A stretch of 8,473 nt of DNA from positions 1-8,473 of the forward strand of contig NZ_CAJULS010000102.1 of the NCBI RefSeq assembly GCF_910587525.1, written 5' to 3'. Source of the stretch: an uncultured Oscillibacter sp. (GTDB taxonomy: Bacteria; Bacillota; Clostridia; Oscillospirales; Oscillospiraceae). The translations under genes and the position numbers were made by a program. A model generated the notes under the pieces. The model was not told the DNA's origin, searched no databases, and was given only the letters and a program-made list of their open reading frames with translations. The first letter of the stretch is position 1; each line of letters begins with the position of its first letter. Positions 1-5,831 of this stretch are shown here, piece by piece.

Positions 1-609
1 CCGCAGCCGCCGGATATTCACATCCACGATCTTCAGCTCCCCGAAGTAGTCCCGCCCCCATACCATGTCCAGAATCTCCTCGCGGCTGAGGGCCTTCCCC
101 GGGTTTTCCATAAACATCTTCATGATGGAGTACTCCACCTGGGTCAGCTTCACCCGCTGGCCGTTCTTCTCCAGCGTCCGGTTCTGGGTGTTCAGCAAAA
201 AGGGCGGCTGCCGGATCTCTCCGGCCAGCACCGGCTCCTCCCCGCCGGCCCGGCGGAACAGGGCGTCGACCCGGGCGGTGAGCTCTGCCGGGGAGAAGGG
301 CTTGGTCACATAGTCGTCCGCGCCGGTCATCAGACCCGTCACCTTGTCCATCTCCTGGGAGCGGGCGGTGAGCATGATGATGCCGATACGGGTGTTGGTG
401 GCCCGGATGCGGCGGCAGACCTCAAAGCCGTCAATCCCCGGCAACATGATGTCCAGCAGGGCCACGGTAGTGTCCGGGTTCTCCCGCAGCTTCTCCAGGG
501 CCTCCTCGCCGGCCTCGGCCTCGATGACATCGTAGCCCGCCCGGCGCAGATTGATGACGATAAAGCTGCGGATACTGGACTCATCCTCCAAAACCAACAC
601 TTTTCTCAT
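1..609 (-). CDS. OmpR/PhoB-family response regulator, 3' end beyond the window
   Basis: A two-component response regulator that probably binds DNA and controls transcription when phosphorylated by a partner histidine kinase. The 203 visible codons are open from ATG at 609 to base 1. The receiver domain (about residues 1-120) begins MRKVLVLEDE and has acidic residues E8, D9 and E10, phosphoacceptor D53 in LLDIMLPG, T81 in MLTAR and K103 in TKPF. A winged-helix output domain follows (about 130-203), with the typical LTQVEYSIMKMF helix and a VDVNIRRLR recognition-helix start. Some 25-30 C-terminal residues are missing, judged from the usual family length of about 230. GGAGAG at 617-622 lies 7 bases before the ATG. 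The gene starts only 21 bases after the lipoprotein gene stop, so the two are probably co-transcribed; a histidine kinase may follow outside the window. The family call is firm, but the regulated genes cannot be told. Confidence 0.95.
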   Translation of the reverse strand, partial: MRKVLVLEDESSIRSFIVINLRRAGYDVIEAEAGEEALEKLRENPDTTVALLDIMLPGIDGFEVCRRIRATNTRIGIIMLTARSQEMDKVTGLMTGADDYVTKPFSPAELTARVDALFRRAGGEEPVLAGEIRQPPFLLNTQNRTLEKNGQRVKLTQVEYSIMKMFMENPGKALSREEILDMVWGRDYFGELKIVDVNIRRLR

Positions 610-630
610 AGGTTCACTCTCCAATCCCTG

Positions 631-1995
631 TCAATTCTCGCCCACGGACCACTCCGCGGCAATGAGGCTGAACGCCTCCCGCACCTGGTCCTCGGTCACG
701 CCGTAGGCCCAGGTCTCATTGGCCTCCAGCAGCTCCGCAGCGTAGAAGGTCTCCTGCTGGCGGCTGAGGTTGAAGCGGCCCCCCCGCGTCGCCCGGCTCT
801 CCCGGTTGGCGCCGGTGACGGCGGTAATCCGCAGGAAGGGCTCCGGCGGCTGGCCCCGGCCCCCGGCTATGAAAAAGGTCACCGACACCTCGTCCTGAGA
901 GAGGGTCCGGCTCACCAGAATCTGCTCCCGCCACTCGTCCCGCAGCCGCAGATACCAGCCGTCCTCCATGTTGTGATAGGTGCTCTGGACTAGGGTCACC
1001 TCTCCCTGGCTGTCGTAGCTGCGCCAGTCAATGCGCTGGTAGGGTTGGTCGCCCTCGTACCAGTTGGGCAAGGGCTCCGGCCGGGGCACCTCTGTCACGC
1101 CGTCGCCGTTGATGTCCGTGGGGTACAGCGAACAGAAGGGGGCGATCTCCGCCGAGACGCCGGTGGTGTCCGACACCACCACGTTGGCAAGCTCCCCGTT
1201 GCGCAGCGTCAAAATATCGGTGATGGCCCGGGGCACCTCTGTCACACCGGTGACAAACAGGGCCGGAAGGCCGTCCTCCAGGATTCCGGAGCTCACCCGG
1301 CCCTGCTGGCTCAGCTCCGCCATGGTGATGGAGATCCGGGCCGTGGACTTCACTGCAAGCCCGTCGTCCTGCCAGCCGTAGTAGTCGGCAATGGCCTCGC
1401 CCTCCTCATTGGCCCGGAACACCACCAGTTCCTGGAGGTCGTTGTGGTTCATATCCACGATGGCGTAGCGCACATAGTCGGTGCGCACCAGCTCCTCCGG
1501 CCCCTCCGGCCGCAGGGCGTAGACGGTCAGCGCCAGCAGATCCGCGTTGACCCGCCAGCCCACCGCCAGCTCCGTGCTGCCGTCTCCGTCCAAATCGCTG
1601 TATGCCACGCTGTAGATGGCGGTGCCGCTGCCCTCGATGACAGCGGAGAGGTCATAGGTGTCCTCCTGGGCGTTGAAGATGTAGATCTTCAGCGGCCGCT
1701 CATCGCCGGGGTTGCGGAAAAAGGCCACAGCCTCCTCCCGGCCGTCCCCGTCCAGGTCCGTCAGCTGCACCGGCTGGATGTTGGCGCCGGAGACCGGGGC
1801 GGCGTACTCCGCGCCGCCGCTCAGGATGGCGTTGATGCGGTTGTTCAGCTCCGTATACTTGGCCGGCAGCTTTGGCAGGCCGTACAGATCCTGGGGGTTG
1901 AGGGTAAAGCCGCTTCCCGCGCCGCAGCCGGCGGTACACACCAGCACCAGTGCCAGCGCCCCCGCCGCCAAAAATACCCGGCCCCAGTGTCTCAC
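631..1995 (-). CDS. FG-GAP/VCBS-repeat lipoprotein
   Basis: A predicted surface lipoprotein of 454 residues. The GTG start at 1995 was chosen over an upstream in-frame start at 2052 because AGGGGG lies just before it and the signal peptide begins directly there. Residues 7-23 form a hydrophobic signal ending in TAG-C24, an acceptable though not ideal lipobox. Four motifs of the calcium-binding DxDxDGxxE kind occur: DLDGDGREE (80-88), DLDGDGSTE (134-142), a degenerate DMNHNDLQE (181-189) and DINGDGVTE (294-302). They match the FG-GAP/VCBS style of beta-propeller blades. The C-terminal 150 residues carry no domain I recognise. The response regulator gene follows within 21 bases, so this protein may serve an extracellular sensing or envelope function linked to that two-component system; this is inference from position. 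No enzymatic motif is visible. Confidence 0.88.
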   Translation of the reverse strand: MRHWGRVFLAAGALALVLVCTAGCGAGSGFTLNPQDLYGLPKLPAKYTELNNRINAILSGGAEYAAPVSGANIQPVQLTDLDGDGREEAVAFFRNPGDERPLKIYIFNAQEDTYDLSAVIEGSGTAIYSVAYSDLDGDGSTELAVGWRVNADLLALTVYALRPEGPEELVRTDYVRYAIVDMNHNDLQELVVFRANEEGEAIADYYGWQDDGLAVKSTARISITMAELSQQGRVSSGILEDGLPALFVTGVTEVPRAITDILTLRNGELANVVVSDTTGVSAEIAPFCSLYPTDINGDGVTEVPRPEPLPNWYEGDQPYQRIDWRSYDSQGEVTLVQSTYHNMEDGWYLRLRDEWREQILVSRTLSQDEVSVTFFIAGGRGQPPEPFLRITAVTGANRESRATRGGRFNLSRQQETFYAAELLEANETWAYGVTEDQVREAFSLIAAEWSVGEN

Positions 1996-2186
1996 GGCTC
2001 TGTCCCCCTTTCGTCCATACGGATATACTCTGATTGATGTATATATGCCCAAATGTCAAAACGCCCAAACAGCAGGCCTTTTCGGCCGCTCTGCGTTGAT
2101 TTTCCCTGCCATGCAAAGAGTATGACAGCATCAAACCGCCTTGACCGGCAAAGCACGCCGGGATTTGACTGCAAAATCCAAACCAG

Positions 2187-2226
2187 GGCCGCTTTCAGCG
2201 GCCTGCCGCGGTATGTATGCCGCGGC
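2187..2226. repeat. two adjacent perfect hairpins
   Basis: GGCCGCT (2187-2193) pairs with AGCGGCC (2197-2203) around a 3-base loop. One base later GCCGCGG (2205-2211) pairs with CCGCGGC (2220-2226) around TATGTATG. Both stems are 7 bp, perfect and GC-only or nearly so. They lie in the leader or upstream region of the lipoprotein gene. The arms share GCCGC/GCGGC segments, so alternative pairing between the two hairpins is possible. Neither strand has a strong T-run after them, so a simple terminator is not clear. Confidence 0.55.
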
Positions 2227-2240
2227 GCTTGAAAAGAATT

Positions 2241-2270
2241 TTGATTTCTTTCAAACTGTCTGATTATAAT
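2241..2270 (+). promoter_or_regulatory. candidate rightward sigma-A promoter
   Basis: TTGATT (2241-2246), an 18-base spacer and a perfect TATAAT (2265-2270) in an AT-rich patch amid GC-rich DNA. The -35 lies between the arms of an imperfect inverted repeat, TTGAAA (2229-2234) and TTTCAA (2249-2254), which could be an operator. It points toward the 3' end of the peptidase gene, where no plus-strand protein gene is seen, so any product would be a short or antisense RNA. Confidence 0.35.
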
Positions 2271-2276
2271 ACCACA

Positions 2277-2406
2277 TTTCCCGGACTTTGTGTAGCCCCT
2301 CTTTGGATTTTTATAGCCGCCGCATCTCAGGCCCGCGGCGCGGCTGCGCCGCAGGGGCCGCGAAACAGGGACCGGCGGAGCCTGAACGCCCCGCCGGTCC
2401 TTTCGG
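2277..2406 (+). ncRNA. candidate structured small RNA
   Basis: Speculative. A transcript from the promoter at 2241-2270 would start near 2277. It would have an unstructured leader of about 50 bases containing a C-rich CCCCTCTTT, then a 12-bp hairpin (2330-2341 with 2346-2359, GGCT loop, 2-base bulge), GCGAAACAG, and a 10-bp hairpin (2369-2400) ending in TTTCGG. The C-rich stretch could pair with the AAAGGGGG around the ribosome binding site of the neighbouring lipoprotein gene, with one G-U pair. No known RNA family is recognised. The hairpins may simply be terminators of the peptidase gene read from the other strand. Confidence 0.2.
2369..2400. terminator. hairpin after the M15 peptidase gene, possible terminator
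   Basis: GGACCGGCGG (2369-2378) pairs perfectly with CCGCCGGTCC (2391-2400) around a 12-base loop. It sits 30 bases past the leftward peptidase stop. The T-tract is weak on both strands (CTGTTT leftward, CCTTTCGG rightward), so termination may be partial and read-through into the lipoprotein and response regulator genes is possible. Confidence 0.45.
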
Positions 2407-2429
2407 AACCGTATGAATCCGTGTCCGCC

Positions 2430-4628
2430 TCACTCCGCCGGGGCCTGGCTGGTGTAGCCGTCCCGGTCCAAGGAGTAGCGCTTGCCGTCCACTGTGACGG
2501 TGGTGCTCCGGTAATACCTGCCGCCGGGGTCCCGGTAGCGCCAGCCCCGGTCATCCCGGGTCCAGCCGCCGGCGTCCACGCCCTTATAGAGATAGCTGGT
2601 CAGGCCGATAGCCTCCCGGGTCTCGTTGTCCTGGAAGTGCCACCACTTAGAGCTCAGCCCCACCATACCGGTGCCGGTCATGTACTCAGCCAGCAGCTCG
2701 GCGTTGCCGTTGTTCAGATAGACGGCGGAATACCAGCTGAGGTCGTGGATGGCGCTCTGCATCTCCAGCTCCGCCGGGAAATCCACCGTCTCCAGCGTCA
2801 GATCCAGGGCGATGCCCCGGTTGTGGGCGGAGGTCACCGCCGCCAGGAAGCTGCCCAGGCGGAAGCGGCCGTTGTCCGTCATGATGGCGCCGTAGGTGGG
2901 ATAGTCCGGGACCTCCTCCGGGGACTCCTCCCCGCCCTCTGCCGGAGGCTCCGCAGTCTCTCCCGGGTCCTCACGCTCTGTCTCCGGCGTATCCCCGCCG
3001 GTCTCCAGAAGGCCGTCCTCCGGCGTCTGGAGGGGGTCCCCCTCCGCTCCGTCCGCCGGCGGCTCCGCCGCTTCCTCCGGCTCCAGCAGCGACGCCGGGT
3101 CGGTCAGCTCCTCCGTCTCCGGGTCGATCCAAAAGCCGCTGGCCAGATCCACCCGCCAGCCGGTGACGGGGTCCACCACGTTCTCCTCCTCGTCCAGCAC
3201 CAAAGCCGGGTCTCCCAGCTTCGCCGCCGCGGTATCATAGAGGTAGCGGGTGGCCTCGTTGGGCCGGAAGGCCTCGTAGATCTTCAGCCGGTAGCCGTCC
3301 TCCAGGGCGGCCTGTGCGGCGGAGAGCAGCTTCTGGGAGCTGGGGTACAGATAGGGCACCAGGAAGCCGTCCTCCTCGGTGCGCATATGCTCAAATCCCG
3401 GAATCACCTGGTCCGTGATTGCGGCGATGGGACTCTCGTGGACCTTAAAAACAGACGAATAACTATTTGTAATATCATAGGAGCAGTAATCCCCTATGTA
3501 TTCAGAGAGGTTAATCATGCAGTAACGGCTGTCCACGAAGCCGTAGCGGTCCTTATAGCGCACCCGGAACCACTGGCCGTCCTCCTCCAAAACGCACAGG
3601 GCTGTTCCCGCCGGGATACGGTCCAAAATCTCCGACTCCCCGGCGCTCCCGCAAAAATCCAGGTCGATAATAGGCCAGACGGTGCAGTACAGCGTGGAAA
3701 CGGAGGCGTAGAAGGAGACCTCCTCCCCCACCTGCTGCCGGCCGTTCCGGTCCCGGGTCAGCACCTGATACCGGTGATAGGAGCCGGAGTCCAAGCGGCC
3801 CAGGTCATAGCAAAAGCTCTCCGCGGCCTCCGGCCGGTCCATCGTCTCCCAGGCGCCGTCCCGCCACTCCTGCAGCTCGTATTCACTGCCCCTGGCCTCG
3901 GTCCACTCCAGGGTGTACGCGCGGGGCTCCGTCTCCCGGACGGACAGAGCCAGCGTATCCCCCAGCAGATCCCCCCGCTCCACGGTGATGGGCTGGGAGG
4001 GCGGACCGTAGAGCACATACCCCTTCCCGGGGGCTCCCGCCCGCAGCGCCAGCTCCAGCGGTTGGCCGTGCTGCGGCATGGCCAGTCCGCTCCTGCCGTC
4101 AAAGCGCAGGAAGGTCCCCGTTCCGCTGGAGGAGGCCACCGGCAGGTACACGCTGTCTCTCAGTGCGCACACCGCGTACACCGGGCTCTGCCCCCTCTCC
4201 CAGGAGAAGGTCATGGCCCCCTCCTCCGGCTCTCCGGTGAGGACCGGGATCTCCAGAGCAGCGGAGGCCACCTCCGCGTTCAGGCTGGTCAGGCTGGTGA
4301 GCTCCCGGTCCATGCCCAGGAGATTTTTGCCGGAGGCCGCCGCCTGCACCCGCACCCGGAAGGGCGGGGCCACGCCGGAGACCGACAGCAGGGACTCGCC
4401 GGAGCGCTGCCGCAGACTCTGCCCGTCGCTGTGGAGCTCCACCAGGTAGACGCTGCCCTCCCCGGCGTCCGGCCAGGAGAGGGAGACGCTCCCATCCGCC
4501 TCCATGCAGACCAGGATGTCCCCCCTGGCAAGAGAGGGCCGCCTGACGCCGGGGGTAATACAATAGGCCAGAAGCCCCGCCGCCAGCGCGGCGGTCAGTA
4601 TCCCAATCAGCCAGCCTTTGTGCTTCAT
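2430..4628 (-). CDS. membrane-anchored M15 (VanX-like) D-Ala-D-Ala peptidase with SH3-like and wall-binding segments
   Basis: A 732-residue envelope protein. ATG at 4628 was chosen over an upstream in-frame GTG at 4712 because AGGAGGG (4636-4642) sits 7 bases before it and the membrane anchor (residues 5-25) follows. Residues about 30-310 look like Fn3-type beta modules, and about 312-378 resemble a bacterial SH3 domain. The peptidase part starts near 384. It has EAFRP (452-456; R455 corresponds to VanX R71) and SAHNRGIALD with predicted zinc ligands H602 and D609. It then has SKWWHF, with the third ligand H664. The H-to-D spacing of 7 matches VanX. The catalytic Glu of the usual EWWH motif is Lys661 here, so hydrolysis may be weakened or lost. 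An acidic proline-rich insert (about 512-571) splits the two active-site halves. Residues about 687-727 resemble a choline-binding-type wall repeat. The expected role is trimming D-Ala-D-Ala peptides or muropeptides outside the cell. Confidence 0.88.
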   Translation of the reverse strand: MKHKGWLIGILTAALAAGLLAYCITPGVRRPSLARGDILVCMEADGSVSLSWPDAGEGSVYLVELHSDGQSLRQRSGESLLSVSGVAPPFRVRVQAAASGKNLLGMDRELTSLTSLNAEVASAALEIPVLTGEPEEGAMTFSWERGQSPVYAVCALRDSVYLPVASSSGTGTFLRFDGRSGLAMPQHGQPLELALRAGAPGKGYVLYGPPSQPITVERGDLLGDTLALSVRETEPRAYTLEWTEARGSEYELQEWRDGAWETMDRPEAAESFCYDLGRLDSGSYHRYQVLTRDRNGRQQVGEEVSFYASVSTLYCTVWPIIDLDFCGSAGESEILDRIPAGTALCVLEEDGQWFRVRYKDRYGFVDSRYCMINLSEYIGDYCSYDITNSYSSVFKVHESPIAAITDQVIPGFEHMRTEEDGFLVPYLYPSSQKLLSAAQAALEDGYRLKIYEAFRPNEATRYLYDTAAAKLGDPALVLDEEENVVDPVTGWRVDLASGFWIDPETEELTDPASLLEPEEAAEPPADGAEGDPLQTPEDGLLETGGDTPETEREDPGETAEPPAEGGEESPEEVPDYPTYGAIMTDNGRFRLGSFLAAVTSAHNRGIALDLTLETVDFPAELEMQSAIHDLSWYSAVYLNNGNAELLAEYMTGTGMVGLSSKWWHFQDNETREAIGLTSYLYKGVDAGGWTRDDRGWRYRDPGGRYYRSTTVTVDGKRYSLDRDGYTSQAPAE

Positions 4629-4655
4629 CGGAGATCCCTCCTGAAAAGTTTGGAT

Positions 4656-5028
4656 AGCCTGCATGACGGCGTACACCGTCTCGCAGTCCGCCCCCCGCTC
4701 CGTGCAGACCACAAAGCCGTCATATCCGCTCGCCGTCGATGAGGCGGCTGAGGGCGTAGTCCGCCGGCAGCTGCCTGCCGATGGCGGCTTACAGTTCGCT
4801 GACCGGACGGCCCACCAGACCCCGGGCGGCGGCCTCGGGGTCTCCGGCGGGCTTGGCGGGCTCTTCCGCAGGCGTCTCCGGCGCGGGGGCGGGGTCCTCC
4901 GGCTTCGGGGCGGGCTCCGCCGCCTGATTCTCCGGCGCCGGTTCCGGCGCGGTCCGGGTCCGGCCGCCGCAGGCGCACAGGGCGCACAGCAGCGCCATGG
5001 CCAGCAAAACTGATAACACTCTTCTCAC
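4656..5028 (-). pseudogene. decayed small lipoprotein gene with nonsense codon and frameshift
   Basis: The GTG at 5028, with GGAGGAGAGG a few bases upstream, opens a 79-residue frame that stops at TAA (4789-4791). It begins with a lipoprotein signal ending LCAC (Cys20), then a Pro/Glu/Ala-rich linker, then LVGRPVSEL. The same frame after the TAA reads AAIGRQLPADYALSRLIDG, and a one-base shift near 4725 continues YDGFVVCTERG and ETVYAV. From memory, small clostridial lipoproteins have one continuous domain of the pattern LVGxPxSxLYxAIG...YxGF...ETV, so TAA would replace a Tyr codon and the indel would break the rest. The shifted frame runs without a stop into the peptidase gene. A strong promoter remains upstream, so the truncated 79-residue lipoprotein could still be made. 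Sequencing error is an alternative, but two separate lesions make that less likely. Confidence 0.6.
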
Positions 5029-5091
5029 GGTTCCCTCTCCTCCATATCAGGCTGCCGTAGACGGACGCCGGTACAGCCACCTGACGTCATA

Positions 5092-5120
5092 ATCATAAAA
5101 CTTATACAGATTGATGTCAA
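5092..5120 (-). promoter_or_regulatory. leftward sigma-A promoter
   Basis: On the minus strand, a perfect TTGACA (5115-5120) and TATGAT (5092-5097, one mismatch) are separated by exactly 17 bases. The predicted start is near 5085, inside the 8-bp palindrome TGACGTCA (5082-5089), about 57 bases before the lipoprotein GTG. It probably drives the lipoprotein remnant and the M15 peptidase. It is divergent from the ECF promoter beginning about 100 bases to the right. Confidence 0.75.
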
Positions 5121-5204
5121 ACCGTTTTTTTCTGCGGCAGGCCAATCCGCCCCGCGGGGCCGGATTTTTGCGCCGGGAGCCCGTCTGTGGTATCATAAAA
5201 ACAG

Positions 5205-5252
5205 AAAAAATTTTTTCAAATCCGGGATACTTTTACCCTCTGCGCCGTTTAC
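5205..5252 (+). promoter_or_regulatory. ECF-type promoter of the sigma/anti-sigma operon
   Basis: GGGATAC (5224-5230) followed by TTTT, a 15-base spacer in all, and CGTTTAC (5246-5252). An A6T6 tract (5205-5216) lies just upstream like an UP element, and CAGA (5257-5260) follows four bases after the -10, a likely start site. The same arrangement recurs before the gene at 7099. The T-rich bases after an -AC -35 element and the CGT-type -10 fit ECF sigma promoters, so autoregulation by the adjacent sigma factor is the natural inference. A weak sigma-A-like TTGCGC-N17-TATCAT (5168-5196) could add basal expression. Confidence 0.75.
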
Positions 5253-5297
5253 AGGGCAGAGACAGCGCAAACCCCACAGAAGAGGAGGAGAGTTTCC

Positions 5298-5831
5298 ATG
5301 CTTGCCATGTACCTTGCCATGCTGGAGACGGAGGAGGACCAGCGGCGGTTCACCCGGCTCTACGAGGCATACGAGAAAACCGTCTACGCGGTGGCCCTGC
5401 GGGTGCTGGGGGACCCCACCCGGGCGGAGGACGCCGCCCAGCAGACCTGGTTCCAGCTGCTGCGCCGCTGGGACCGGGTGTCCGCCCTGCCCTGGGACGA
5501 GACCGAGGGCTACGCCGTCACCGCCGCCAAAAACTGCGCCCTGGACATTCTGCGGACGGAGCGGAGGACCGCGGCCTTTCCCGAGGACTGGGACCCCCCG
5601 GCCCGGGAGGAGCGGGAGGACGAGTACGACTATCTCGTCTCCCTGATCCGGTCCCTGCCGGAGGGCTACCGGCGGATTCTGGAGCTGAAACTGGTGGAGG
5701 AGCAGACCAACCGGGAGATTGCCCGGCGGCTGGGGATGAACGAGTCCACCGTGGCCAGCCGGGTGCTGCGGGGCCGGACCATGCTGAAAGAACGTCTGGA
5801 GGAGGAGGGATACCACTATGCGGCAGTTTGA
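5298..5831 (+). CDS. ECF-family RNA polymerase sigma factor
   Basis: A 177-residue sigma-70-family factor of the extracytoplasmic-function class, directing RNA polymerase to a small set of promoters. The start ATG at 5298 has GAGGAGGAG (5282-5290) in good position; in-frame ATGs at 5307 and 5319 are less well placed. The sigma-2 region spans about residues 17-86, with the YEKTVYAVALRVLGD helix and AEDAAQQTW typical of region 2.2. Sigma-4 spans about 113-168, with a helix-turn-helix around 136-160 (NREIARRLGMNESTVASRV). There is no region 3, as expected for the class. The end overlaps the next gene by 14 bases, implying translational coupling to the membrane protein, its presumed inhibitor. 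The promoter upstream is shared with the gene at 7099, so this factor probably activates both. Confidence 0.95.
   Translation: MLAMYLAMLETEEDQRRFTRLYEAYEKTVYAVALRVLGDPTRAEDAAQQTWFQLLRRWDRVSALPWDETEGYAVTAAKNCALDILRTERRTAAFPEDWDPPAREEREDEYDYLVSLIRSLPEGYRRILELKLVEEQTNREIARRLGMNESTVASRVLRGRTMLKERLEEEGYHYAAV

Larger units (their letters stand above)
1996..2429. other. 434-base non-coding region between the M15 peptidase and lipoprotein genes
   Basis: No convincing gene lies here. From right to left it holds a hairpin just after the peptidase stop (2369-2400), a second strong hairpin (2330-2359), a rightward promoter-like sequence (2241-2270), two adjacent perfect hairpins (2187-2226) and a small GGCC hairpin near 2075-2087. 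Near the lipoprotein gene, GCCCAAA occurs twice (2047-2053 and 2063-2069). On the minus strand this gives a weak promoter candidate, TTGGGC-N17-TATATA (2040-2068). A perfect minus-strand TTGACA at 2054-2059 has no good -10 at the right distance. The palindromic ATTATAAT at 2263-2270 could also act as a leftward -10, but its -35 would be poor. How the lipoprotein gene is transcribed is therefore unclear. Confidence 0.6.

Noticed and set aside
1045..2037. A 330-codon plus-strand frame opposite the FG-GAP lipoprotein gene.
   Set aside because: It is antisense to a gene with a signal peptide and repeated calcium motifs, and its protein looks like a GC-driven shadow.
2031..2059. Minus-strand TTGACA as the lipoprotein gene promoter.
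   Set aside because: At 16-18 bases spacing the -10 would be TCAATC, CAATCA or AATCAG; none resembles TATAAT.
2187..2400. Hairpin-rich stretch as a CRISPR array or tRNA cluster.
   Set aside because: The hairpins differ in sequence and spacing, with no repeat-spacer pattern and no tRNA arms.
3613..3619. GGGATAC inside the M15 gene as another ECF -35.
   Set aside because: Fifteen bases downstream there is ACTCCCC and not CGTTTAC, there is no A/T tract before it, and it lies within coding sequence.
2217..4742. An 841-codon open frame on the plus strand opposite the M15 gene.
   Set aside because: It lies fully antisense to a gene with clear domains, lacks a ribosome binding site and has the repetitive R/G/A/V/L-rich composition of GC-rich shadow frames.
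5082..5089. TGACGTCA palindrome as a regulator site at the leftward transcription start.
   Set aside because: A single 8-base palindrome occurs by chance often enough, and no second copy was noticed near another promoter in the window.
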